From the NCBI RefSeq assembly GCF_033568475.1, contig NC_133122.1:147946861-148010860 (forward strand): a stretch of 64,000 bases of DNA, read 5' to 3'. This DNA is from Henckelia pumila. Taxonomy: Eukaryota > Streptophyta > Magnoliopsida > Lamiales > Gesneriaceae. The notes under the pieces are model-generated. The model was not told the DNA's origin. It made no database searches and was given only the letters and a program-made list of their open reading frames with translations. Below are positions 1 to 8,947 of this stretch, one piece after another. Numbering within the stretch: position 1 is the first letter of the stretch; each line of letters opens with the position of its first letter. Position numbers and translations under genes: made by a program.

Positions 1-372
1 TATCACTGCTCTGAGATGCATGAAAAGTGAACGGGTCGCCTACTGTAGGTCTCACTGACACCGATCTCCGACGAAAATCAATCAAAGCTCCATTGACTGT
101 CAACCATTCCATACCCAAAATCAAATCGAAACCACTCAATGGCAAAACCACCACATCTGCTCGAATGGAGTGTCCCTGCAGCTCCAACTCCAGTCCTCGA
201 ATAACCTTCGAGGTAGAAATAATCTGCCCTGACGGCATAGTAACATCATACCTACTGTCAATAATCTCAGGTGTGATGCCTACCCGCCTGATAAACTCCA
301 GGGAGATAAACGAATGCGTAGCCCCTGAATCTAGCAACGCAAACGTGGAGTTGCCTCCAACTAGAATTCTCC
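1..372 (-). pseudogene. pol fragment, aspartic protease region (outer Tekay element)
   Basis: Read on the minus strand this is the start of pol, with the retropepsin-type active-site motif LDSGATHSF and the later GMEWL-type region. It matches pol residues 1 to about 110 of the young element at 5529-5895, with scattered substitutions and no stop that I could find. It begins right after an acceptor-like site at 373-374 and is cut by the window edge. Reverse transcriptase, RNase H and integrase would lie to the left. The open frame on the plus strand over 27-461 is a shadow of this coding region. Confidence 0.8.
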
Positions 373-576
373 CTACACGCAGAAAATTCCCAACAATTTC
401 ATACCACTACCAAACTTTTTCCAACGAGTCACTACTAACCCTTAATTCTAATCACAAGTAAAACATGCTTCTTATTCTAACATGCAGATAGATAACCCAA
501 AGAACAACAATTCCATAAAGAAAAACGAAATTCTTAACCAAAGGAACAATTATAAAATACTAGGGATAAGATATAC
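373..576 (-). other. Putative gag-pol intron of the outer Tekay element (204 nt)
   Basis: On the minus strand the interval starts with GTATAT after ACCG and ends with TTTTCTGCGTGTAG. It is AT-rich between GC-richer coding blocks, and both edges match the 208-nt interval at 5321-5528 of the young copy. Intron status is inferred from the conserved GT-AG edges and the restored frame; no transcript evidence is available here. Confidence 0.55.
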
Positions 577-613
577 CGGTGATCAAGGAGGTGTCTAGGT
601 CTGCCTCCTCTGC

Positions 614-1466
614 CTACATGACGAACACTCTACTAGCAGTGTTCTTCTTCCTTGGGCAGTTAGCTATCTGATGCCCTGGCTCTCTGCAGTGGTAACAAAC
701 TCCTGCTCCCAACAGACAAGGCCCCGAATGCATCTTCTGACACTTCGGGCAAGTAGGAAAACCTATAGCATTAGGGCCCCCCCCACTCTGCTGCTGTGGC
801 CTCTGCTGCGGATTCGGGCCCTTAGCCGGCCCAGTAAACTGCTTCTTCGCAGGAGGCTGCGAAGATGGTTGCTGATACCCCGACTGAAACTGTCTCTTCC
901 CCTGCTGCTCTCGCTGCATCTCTCTCCTACCCTCATCTGACCTCAGTGCTCTACTAACTGCCGCCTCATATGTAGCGACGTCCATCATACGTATGTCGTG
1001 CTTAATATCCGCTCTCAGTCCCTCCACAAACTGTCTCATCTTCTCCGGTGAACTGTCTGCAATCAGAGGCACAAAATGACAGCCCCGCTCGAACTGGCTC
1101 ACGTACTCCACAACAGACCTGTCCCCCTGTCGGAGACTCATAAACTCCTGGATCATGCGACTCCTTACATCCTCCGTGAAATACTTGGCGTAGAAGACAC
1201 GCCTGAACTCCGCCCAAGACAGTGTAGGGAGGTGTACTCCCCTGGCAGCACCCTCCCACCAAAGAGCTGCGTCTCCTCTCAACATATACGTCGCACAGTT
1301 CACCCTGTCCGCATCTGTGATCCCCATGTAAGCAAAGATGGACTCCAAAGAACGAATCCACCCCTCAGCCACCAATGGAGCGGTGGTACCAAGGAACTCC
1401 TTCGGCCCCTTCTTCTGGAACCGCTCAGCTACGTCCTCCTCATGGGACATTCTGGGACATGAAACC
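614..1466 (-). pseudogene. gag, C-terminal part (outer Tekay element)
   Basis: This minus-strand segment encodes most of a Gag protein: the retrotransposon-gag core (SHEEDVAERF near the start, WWEGAARG, FREFMSL-type region), a Q/P-rich linker and one CCHC zinc knuckle, CYHCREPGHQIANC. It is cut at 1466 by insertion of the young element, and its N-terminal part resumes at 11559. The reading frame is continuous across the shared AAACC target duplication, so the insertion alone split it. A TAG at 614-616 stands where the young copy has CAG, a C-to-T change that removes the last residues and would block splicing into pol in frame. Confidence 0.85.
1462..1466. repeat. Target-site duplication AAACC, left
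   Basis: AAACC directly precedes the TG of the 5' LTR at 1467 and recurs directly after the CA of the 3' LTR at 11559-11563. A 5-bp duplication is the normal product of Ty3/gypsy integrase. The exact match shows the element is a whole, unrearranged insertion. Confidence 0.93.
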
Positions 1467-1650
1467 TGTAACACCCGGTATTTTTAATTACATAAATCCG
1501 CCTGCATAATTAGGATATTTAATTATTTAAATTTATGATTTATGGGTTAAATAATTATGTGAATTATTTGTGCATGATTTAATTTATTTTTTTTAAGCAT
1601 TTAACCCATAATTAGTGATTTTTATGATTTTTAGTATTTTTATTATTTGA

Positions 1651-1686
1651 TCGCGTAGACGGGACCGTGGACGGACGAGATGACAA
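1651..1686 (+). promoter_or_regulatory. Conserved CpG-rich block in the Tekay LTR
   Basis: A 36-bp stretch starting TCGCGTAGACGGGACC is identical in the young LTRs (also 9131-9166) and in the older outer LTR (14360-14395, opposite strand), although surrounding AT-rich DNA has diverged visibly. It holds several CpG sites, which usually decay fast in methylated plant repeats. A protein-binding or packaging role is inferred; no known motif is claimed. Confidence 0.45.
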
Positions 1687-2538
1687 CTTTCGAGCCAAAT
1701 TATTTTATGAGCCTTTTTGGAGCCTTAAAATATTATTTTGAGTTTTATTATCTCAAAATTTTAAGTATTTAATTTTATATAATTTTAGGAGTCCATTTTA
1801 TTCAAAATTAGCCATAATATTGACTTTTTAGTATTTTTAAAATTCCCTTAAATTGTTATTTCGAGATTTTTATTTTGTTATCAGATTTTTTTTAAAAGTT
1901 TTAATTAGGAGTTTAAGTTGTATATTTAATATTTAAAACTTTTTATCCTTATTTATTTAACCTATATTTTAATTAACACAAAAATTAAACCTATTCTACC
2001 CAAACCCTATTGCCGATCGTTCCACCATCAGCCGCCCACTTCCACTATCCATTCTCCATCTTCTTCAACAGATAGCTTTCTCCAAGAACACCATAGCCAC
2101 CCTTTTGAAGGTCCAAGCTCGTTTTCGTCGCCCCGTCGTCCCGGAACCGTCCCACGTTCGTGTTTCTCGTCATCTACGGTGAAAGGCATGATCTTTTCTC
2201 TATATTTTTGCGTCGTATCAGTGTATATGCGGGTGTGTGAGTGTGCATCAGAATTGTTTTAGAAAAATTTTTCAGAAAATGGTTGAAGCTTGTTGTTGCA
2301 TTCATGTTCATGTTTCACGTTGTTTTGATAGCATGGTTTGGTTCAGGGCTGAGGGTTCGGTCAGGAGGGGTCCCTGGGTGCCTAAGGATCGAACCATGGT
2401 CAGGCTGTTGGCTGGGTGAAGGCTAGCCGATCGGGTTATGCTTGGAAGGAGTTGTGAGTGCAGTTTAGGGTTAAGTGGAAGAGGGGTTCGGGTTCGAGCT
2501 AGGGGCCATGGCTGGGGCTGAGCCATGGCAGGTTGGGA

Positions 2539-2639
2539 CCGCCCAGATGTGGGCTACATCTGGGCGGCGGTGCTCCGGCCAGGGGCGGCCGGAGCCGGCC
2601 GGCAGCAGGCCAAGAAGGCCTGCTGCTCTCGGCCGAGAG
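2539..2639 (+). other. Array of perfect hairpins in the Tekay LTR
   Basis: Three stem-loops and two palindromes follow each other in 100 bp: a 12-bp stem with 5-nt loop (2539-2567), an 8-bp stem with 6-nt loop (2573-2594), the palindrome CCGGCCGG (2595-2602), a 10-bp stem with 5-nt loop (2602-2626) and the 14-bp palindrome CTCTCGGCCGAGAG (2626-2639). The same series is at 10019-10119 and, on the minus strand, at 13389-13491 of the outer element. Two base pairs differ in a compensatory way between the two families. Confidence 0.7.
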
Positions 2640-2905
2640 GAAACTAGGAGGGGGGGGGGTCGGGTTTAGGGTCCTGCAGGGTTCCGGGTCGGGTTGTGGA
2701 ACTTGGGTCGGGTCAGTAGGTTAGTGGGTCGGGTTAAGTGAGTCCGGGTCCGGGTTTGGTGGGCCGGGCTCGAGTCTTTTTATTTTTAAAACATTTTAAG
2801 AATTTTTGGGTTTTTGAGTCAATTAAATTAAAATAAAATTATTTGGACTCCCAAATAATTTTATTTGGACTTTTAAAATTTTAATTAAGTTAGTCCATTT
2901 ATTTT

Positions 2906-3095
2906 ATGGGCTTTTGGGCCCATAAAAGTTAATGGGCCAGTCTTTGAGTTTTTGGGCCCAATGGGCCAGCTTAAGTGTTATTGGGCTTAGTGTAATTTTA
3001 ATGGGCTTTATTAATTTAATTGGGCTTAGAATAATTATGTGGGCTTAAAGTTTGAAATAATGGGCTTAAGTATGTTAATGGGCCAGATTTAAGTT
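2906..3095 (+). promoter_or_regulatory. Cluster of TGGGCY (site II-like) boxes in the Tekay LTR
   Basis: About a dozen TGGGCC or TGGGCT boxes occur in under 200 bp, some forming the palindrome TGGGCCCA. TGGGCY is the plant site II element, bound by TCP transcription factors in promoters active in dividing cells. The cluster is kept in the 3' LTR and, in reverse, at about 12900-13110 of the outer LTR. Promoter function is an inference from motif density. Confidence 0.45.
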
Positions 3096-3698
3096 AATGG
3101 GCTTGTGTGTAGGGCCAGCAGTCCAGGACCATCCATGAGAAAATTTGCATGTGTCCTGAATATATATTTAATTATTTATATGCATTTAAGTTATTTTAAT
3201 ATTTATATGTTAGTAAGAAATTAAATTAAATATATATGATGGACACACATTTTATTCAAGTACATGCATTCATGAAATAATATTTTATGCGTGATTTAAT
3301 GTTTAAGTTGAGCAATAAAAATATTTTATGTTGGAAGTTGAAGTAGTGTGACAATTTAAGGGGGATTCGTCCCCATATGATTGAAGGGCAGTTTACTGCC
3401 AATTTAAGAGGTGATTCGTCACCGGCCACGTACGTAGGTTTCCACGCTGATCAGTATTTAATGTATGATTTAAGGTTACACTACGGATACAACCATGCTA
3501 TGTTAGAAAATAAATTGCTCAATAATGTTATGTATTATGTTATGTATTATGTTTATTTAATTAAGTTATGTTATGTAATTTTTAAGCATGCTCATTCATG
3601 TATATGTATGTATTAGTATTAAATTGGTTTAAATTATTTTAAACCCTTGTTATGTTAGCATGTTGGGCCTCTAGGCTCACTACACTGGTATGGTGCAG

Positions 3699-3842
3699 GT
3701 GAGTACGTTGAGGATGACATTGTACCCACCGGAGGCGAGGACGTATGAGCATGCATGCAGTGGCCCCGTGACCGTGAAATATTCTGAGTCGCTATGCATG
3801 TTTTTGTGTTGTCAGCATGATACATATTTTTATTATTTTCAG
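3699..3842 (+). other. Possible intron inside the Tekay LTR
   Basis: CAG|GTGAGT, a near-perfect donor, lies at 3696-3704, and an acceptor-like TTTTTATTATTTTCAG ends at 3842. Both are conserved in the outer element (donor at 12304, acceptor at 12124-12125, minus strand). If the transcript starts upstream in the LTR, this interval could be spliced from the leader. This is an inference from consensus sites. Confidence 0.35.
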
Positions 3843-4080
3843 TGCATGCAAACTTTTATTTATTTATGCAGTATATTTTAATTAATGTTTGACTCAGATA
3901 TTTATTATTATATTTTTAAGAATGCAATTTTTATTTAAGTATTTAATTGGTTATTCATTTTAAATATTTTTACTCTGTGCATATATGTATGGGCATATAT
4001 GTACATATTTTATTTAGTAAGTATAAAAAAAAAAAAAATTTCCGCATATTTATTTATTATAGAGTTAGGGTCGTTTCAGT

Positions 4081-4092
4081 TGGTATCAGAGC
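4081..4092 (+). other. Primer binding site, initiator tRNA-Met type
   Basis: TGGTATCAGAGC begins two bases after the 5' LTR. It is complementary to the 3' end of initiator tRNA-Met, the usual minus-strand primer of plant gypsy and copia elements. Confidence 0.93.
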
Positions 4093-4149
4093 ACGGTCCT
4101 CGGAGGGGCCTCACTGCTATGCGAGCTCAGAACTCCACGCTACCGGTCT

Positions 4150-4262
4150 GTAAGTTTTAAATGTTTATAGCATGATTTAATTTCTAGAATTTAAGTTAGC
4201 ATTAATTTTAAAACACTTAGTTATGCATGGCGATTTACGTAAACAAATATGTGGTGGTGCAG
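4150..4262 (+). other. Possible leader intron just before gag
   Basis: GTAAGT at 4150 is a strong donor and GTGGTGGTGCAG ends at 4262, one base before the ATG at 4264. Both sites are also present in the outer element. Removing these 113 nt would place the MPPR start of Gag right after the splice junction and remove the alternative upstream ATG at 4249. No transcript evidence. Confidence 0.35.
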
Positions 4263-4263
4263 A

Positions 4264-5337
4264 ATGCCTCCCAGACAGGTGAATCGACGTGGGAGACCTC
4301 CACATCCACCTCCACCTCCACCGCCACCTCAGCAGCACCCCATGACAGCACTGGAGCAGGCCAGTGCCACGATGATGGCGGGTATTACTGCCTTGCTGGA
4401 GCAGCAGGCAGCCCGTCCCAGACTGTCCCACGAGGAGGACGTCGCCGAGAGGTTCCAGAAGAAGGGGCCTAAGGAGTTCTTGGGGACCACCGATCCGTTG
4501 GTGGCTGAGGGATGGATTCGCTCACTTGAGTCCATCTTTGACTATATGGGGATCACAGACGCCGACAGGGTGAGCTGTGCTACTTACATGATGCGAGGCG
4601 ATGCAGCCTCATGGTGGGAGGGTGCAGTACGAGGAGTCCATCTACCTACTCTGACATGGGCTGAGTTCAGGCGTATCTTCTACGCCAAATATTTCACTGA
4701 GGATGTGCGCAGTCGCATGATCCGAGAGTTCATGAGTCTCCGTCAGGGGGACCGATCTGTGGTGGAGTACATAAGCCAGTTTGAGAGGGGCTGTCGTTTT
4801 GTGCCCATGATTGCTGATAGTCCGCAGGAGAAGATGCGGCAGTTTGTTGAGGGCCTGAAGGCTGAGATCAGGCATGACGTGCGCATGGCAGACGTGTTTA
4901 CATATGAGTCTGCAGTCAGCAGGGCTTTGCGTTCGGAGGAGGGTCGGAGAGCGATCCAGAGAGAGCAGCAGCAGGGTAAGAGGCAGTTTGTACAGACAGG
5001 ATATCAGCGACCATCTTCGCAGCCACCTGCGAAGAAGCAGTATACAGGGCCGGCTAAGGGCCCGAATCAGCAGCAGAGGCCACAGCAGCAGAGGCCGCAG
5101 CAGCAGCAGAGGGGCGGGGCCCCTAATGCCATAGCTCATCCCACTTGCCCGAAGTGCCAGAAGATGCATTCGGGACCTTGCCTATTGGGAGCAGGAGTTT
5201 GCTTCCACTGCAGAGAGCCGGGGCATCAGATTGCTAACTGCCCCAGGAAGAAGAACACCGCTGGTAGGGTGTTCGTGATGCAGGCTGAGGAGGTCGATCC
5301 TGACACCTCCTTGATCACCGGTACATCCTATCCCTAG
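4264..5337 (+). CDS. gag: Gag polyprotein of the young Tekay-type element
   Basis: Gag is the structural protein that packages element RNA in cytoplasmic particles. The protein begins MPPRQVNRRGRPP, then a proline-rich stretch, the retrotransposon-gag core (about residues 55-220, with the typical WWEGAVRG and EFMSLRQGD motifs), a Q-rich basic linker and one CCHC knuckle, CFHCREPGHQIANC, about 35 residues before the end. I prefer the start at 4264 to the ATG at 4249 because the five extra residues look non-coding and overlap a likely splice acceptor. The stop at 5335-5337 ends the unspliced product; a donor-like GT at 5321 offers a spliced route into pol. Full length, no lesions seen. Confidence 0.9.
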   Translation: MPPRQVNRRGRPPHPPPPPPPPQQHPMTALEQASATMMAGITALLEQQAARPRLSHEEDVAERFQKKGPKEFLGTTDPLVAEGWIRSLESIFDYMGITDADRVSCATYMMRGDAASWWEGAVRGVHLPTLTWAEFRRIFYAKYFTEDVRSRMIREFMSLRQGDRSVVEYISQFERGCRFVPMIADSPQEKMRQFVEGLKAEIRHDVRMADVFTYESAVSRALRSEEGRRAIQREQQQGKRQFVQTGYQRPSSQPPAKKQYTGPAKGPNQQQRPQQQRPQQQQRGGAPNAIAHPTCPKCQKMHSGPCLLGAGVCFHCREPGHQIANCPRKKNTAGRVFVMQAEEVDPDTSLITGTSYP

Positions 5338-5528
5338 TATTTTAATAATTCTCCTTTGGTTAAAGATTTAGTATTTAATTTGAAATTCTTGTTATTTGGG
5401 TCATTTAACTGCATGTTAGAATAGGAAGCATGTTTTACTTGTGATTAGAATTAAGAACTTGTAGTGACTCGTTTGGGAAAAAAAAAATTAGAAGTGGTAT
5501 GAAACTGTTGGGAATTTTCTGCGTGCAG
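5321..5528 (+). other. Putative gag-pol intron of the young Tekay-type element (208 nt)
   Basis: The interval begins GTACAT after ACCG and ends TTTTCTGCGTGCAG. It contains the gag stop and several other stops, is AT-rich and separates two GC-richer coding blocks in different frames. Splicing after the first base of a glycine codon at 5320 and resuming at 5529 gives one open frame from gag into the protease. The interval and both edges are conserved in the outer element at 373-576. It explains how pol, which has no ATG before its first active-site motif, could be translated. Confidence 0.6.
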
Positions 5529-8500
5529 GGAGAATTCTAGTTGGGGGCAACTCCACGTTTGCGTTGCTAGATTCAGGGGCTACGCATTCGTTTATCTCCC
5601 TGGAGTTTATCAGACGGGTAGGCATCACACCTGAGAGTAGTGACAGCGGGTATGCTGTTACTATGCCGTCAGGGCAGATTATGTCTACCTCGAAGGTTAT
5701 TCGAGGACTGGAGTTAGAGCTGCAGGGACACTCCATTCGAGCAGATGTAGTAGTCTTGCCTTTGAGTGGTTTTGATCTTATTTTGGGTATGGACTGGTTG
5801 ACAGTCAATGGAGCTTCGATTGATTTTCGTCGGAGATCAGTGTCAGTGAGACCTACAGGGGGCGACCCGTTCACTTTTTATGCATCTCAGAGCAGTGATA
5901 TTCCTCAGGTGATATCCTATATTCAGGCGAGGAAGTTGTTGAGACGGGGTTGCCAGGGGTTTCTAGCGAGTATTGTCACGACTTCAGAGCCATCTAGCAG
6001 ATCATTATCAGAGTTAGAGGTGGTTCGTGACTTTCCGGATGTCTTTCCGGAGGATGTGGCAGGAATTCCACCAGTGAGAGAGGTGGAGTTCAGTATTGAC
6101 TTAGTGCCAGACACCGTGCCTATCTCTAAGGCACCGTACAGGCTTGCTCCTACCGAGATGAAAGAGTTGAAGGAGCAGATACAGGAGTTGTTAGAGAAAG
6201 GCTTTGTTCGACCTAGCTTTTCTCCTTGGGGAGCTCCGGTGTTGTTTGTGAAGAAGAAGGATGGCAGTATGAGACTGTGCATCGATTACCGAGAGCTTAA
6301 CAGAGTCACAGTGAAGAACAAGTATCCACTGCCAAGGATAGAGGACTTGTTTGACCAGTTGCAGGGAGCTTCAGTGTTCTCCAAGATCGATCTGCGATCT
6401 GGTTACCATCAGTTGCGTGTTAGGGATGCAGATGTGTCCAAGACTGCTTTCCGGACACGATATGGGCATTACGAGTTCTTGGTGATGCCATTTGGGTTGA
6501 CCAATGCTCCAGCGGTTTTCATGGATCTCATGAACCGAGTCTTTCAGCCATATCTGGATCAGTTCATCATAGTCTTTATTGATGATATTTTGATCTATTC
6601 TAGGAGCATCGAGGAGCATAGACAGCACCTTCAGACCGCATTGCAGACTTTGAGGGAGCATCGGTTGTATGCCAAGTTCAGCAAGTGCGAGTTTTGGCTT
6701 GAGCAGGTGGCATTTCTTGGTCACATTATTTCGAGAGATGGAGTTGCAGTCGATCAGTCTAAGGTGGAGGCAGTGCAGAATTGGGGCATTCCGAAGAATG
6801 CTTCAGAGATTCGCAGTTTCTTGGGTTTGGCCGGATACTACAGGAAGTTCATCAAGGGTTTTTCCTCTATTGCAGTACCCTTGACTTCCTTGACCAAGAA
6901 GAATGCGAAGTTTATATGGAGTTCAGACTGTCAGAGGAGCTTCGATCAGCTGAAGGAAGCACTCACTACAGCACCAGTGTTAGCGATGACAGTACCACAC
7001 GAGGAGTTAGTGGTTTACACCGACGCGTCTAAACTTGGTTTAGGCGCAGTGCTTATGCAGTGTGGTAAGGTTATTGCGTATGCGTCGAGACAGTTGAAGA
7101 TTCATGAGCAGAACTACCCGACGCATGACTTGGAGTTGGCAGCAGTGGTCTTCGCTTTGAAAATCTGGAGGCACTATCTTTACGGCGAGAAGTGCAAGAT
7201 TTTCACCGATCACAAGAGCCTCAAGTACTTCTTCACCCAGAAGGAGTTGAACATGAGACAGCGCAGATGGTTGGAGTTGGTGAAGGACTATGATTGTGAC
7301 ATTAGCTACCATCCGGGTAAAGCTAATGTAGTGGCCGATGCTTTGAGTCGGAAGTCATCAGTGGTAACATGTTTGACTGTGCAGTTACCACTACAGACCG
7401 AGATTCAGAGATTTGGTTTGGAGTGCTATCCGAGTGGCCATGCACCGAGCTTGTCAGTGTTGACGGTGCAGCCAGTTCTGCGAGATCGGATTAGAGAGGG
7501 GCAGTCCACTGATGAGGAGTTACAGCGATGGAGACAGAGAGATGAGGCTAGAGGAAATCTCTTGTATACAGTGGAGGATGGCATCGTTCAGTACCGTGGG
7601 AGGATGTGGGTACCGAACGTCGATCAGTTGCGAGCTGAGATTTTGACAGAGGCTCACGCATCTCCGTACTCCATTCACCCCGGAAGTACGAAGATGTACA
7701 AGGACTTGCAGCTATTGTATTGGTGGCCCGGGATGAAGAGTGACATCGGGAGAGTGGTGTCAGAGTGCTTGACTTGTCAGCAAGTCAAAGCAGAGCATCA
7801 GCGTCCAGCAGGACTTCTTAGACCTCTTCCCATTCCGGAATGGAAATGGGAGAATATTACGATGGACTTTGTGGTTGGCTTGCCGAGGAGTGCCAGAGGT
7901 TGCACAGCGATTTGGGTGATTGTGGATAGACTCACCAAGTCAGCTCATTTCTTGCCGGTGAGGACTAACTATACTTTGACACAGTATGCAGAGCTTTACA
8001 TCAGAGAGATTGTTAGACTGCATGGCATACCAGTGTCTATTGTGTCAGACAGAGATCCGAGATTCACCTCAGCATTTTGGAAGAGTCTGCACACAGCTTT
8101 GGGAACTAGGCTTTTGTTCAGTACAGCATTTCATCCCCAGACAGATGGCCAGTCTGAGAGAGTGATCCAGGTTCTCGAGGATCTTCTGAGAGCTTGTGTT
8201 ATCGATTTTCGAGGATCTTGGGAGACTAGACTGCCTTTAGTGGAGTTTACCTATAACAACAGCTTTCAGTCGTCTATAGGTATGGCTCCATATGCAGCAC
8301 TTTATGGGAGGAGATGCAGATCTCCGGTGCATTGGGATGAGGTTGGTGAGAGGATTTTGTTGGGTCCGGAGATTGTGCAGCAGACAGCTGACATTGTGAC
8401 GCAGATTCGAGACAGGATGAGGACAGCGCAGAGTCGGCAGAAGAGTTATGCGGATGCCAGACGACGCGATTTGGAGTTCGCGGTAGGTGATCACGTATTC

Positions 8501-8902
8501 TTGAAGGTGTCACCTATGAAGGGAGTAGCGCGTTTTGGGCGGAGAGGCAAGCTTAATCCGAGATACATAGGGCCATTCGAGATCTTGGAGCGAGTTGGCA
8601 CGTTGGCCTATCTTTTAGCTCTACCTCCAGGGCTAGCGGCAGTGCACAACGTATTTCATGTATCCATGCTTCGGAGATATGTTTCCAACCCGTCGCATGT
8701 GTTGGATTTTGAGCCCTTACAGTTGCCACCAGATCTTGTTTACGAGGAGAGACCAGTGCGGATTTTGGCTAGAGAGGAGCGGAGGCTTAGGACGCGGGTC
8801 ATACCGATGGTCAGAGTCCAGTGGCTGAATCACTCGGAGGAGGAAGCTACTTGGGAGACCGAGGCTGACATGAGGACTCGCTACCCGGAGTTGTTCGGGT
8901 AA
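5529..8902 (+). CDS. pol: Pol polyprotein: protease, reverse transcriptase, RNase H, integrase, chromodomain-like tail
   Basis: Pol copies the RNA genome and integrates the DNA copy. Numbering from the leucine at 5564, the domains are an aspartic protease (LDSGATHSF, residues 2-10), a reverse transcriptase with [10 protein letters not shown] near 337-346, RNase H starting at VVYTDAS near 484, an integrase zinc finger (His, His, Cys, Cys around 697-740) and integrase core (MDFVVGLP near 767, SDRDPRF near 828, [10 protein letters not shown] near 856). The tail ends [15 protein letters not shown], a degenerate chromodomain-like motif typical of Tekay/Del chromoviruses. The frame has no ATG near its start; TTG at 5564 is not a credible start, so translation probably relies on splicing of 5321-5528 or on frameshifting. 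No internal stop. Confidence 0.93.
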
Positions 8903-8933
8903 GTACTTTAATTTCGAGGACGAAATTCAATTT

Positions 8934-8947
8934 AAGGGGGGGAGAAT
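8934..8947 (+). other. Polypurine tract
   Basis: AAGGGGGGGAGAAT directly precedes the 3' LTR. This is the expected plus-strand primer site of the young Tekay-type element. Confidence 0.88.

Larger units (their letters stand above)
1467..4078 (+). repeat. 5' LTR of the young Tekay-type element (2612 bp)
   Basis: It starts TGTAACACCCGG and ends GGGTCGTTTCA, matching the 3' LTR at 8948-11558. Composition is strongly mosaic: AT-rich flanks, a conserved CpG-rich block at 1651-1686, a GC-rich hairpin cluster at 2539-2639, a TGGGCY-rich stretch at 2906-3095 and a box around 3660-3700 shared with other Tekay-type LTRs in the window. Short open frames inside it recur in both LTRs but show no protein family and are taken as chance. 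Confidence 0.95.

Noticed and set aside
27..461. Plus-strand open frame of 144 codons at the left edge
   Set aside because: It is antisense to the protease region of the outer Tekay pol; the same shadow occurs at 5488-5874 in reverse over the young copy.
2237..2724. Several short open frames inside the Tekay LTR, repeated at 9717-10204
   Set aside because: They overlap a GC-rich hairpin cluster, change frame freely and are not kept in the outer LTR. They recur only because the two LTRs are identical.
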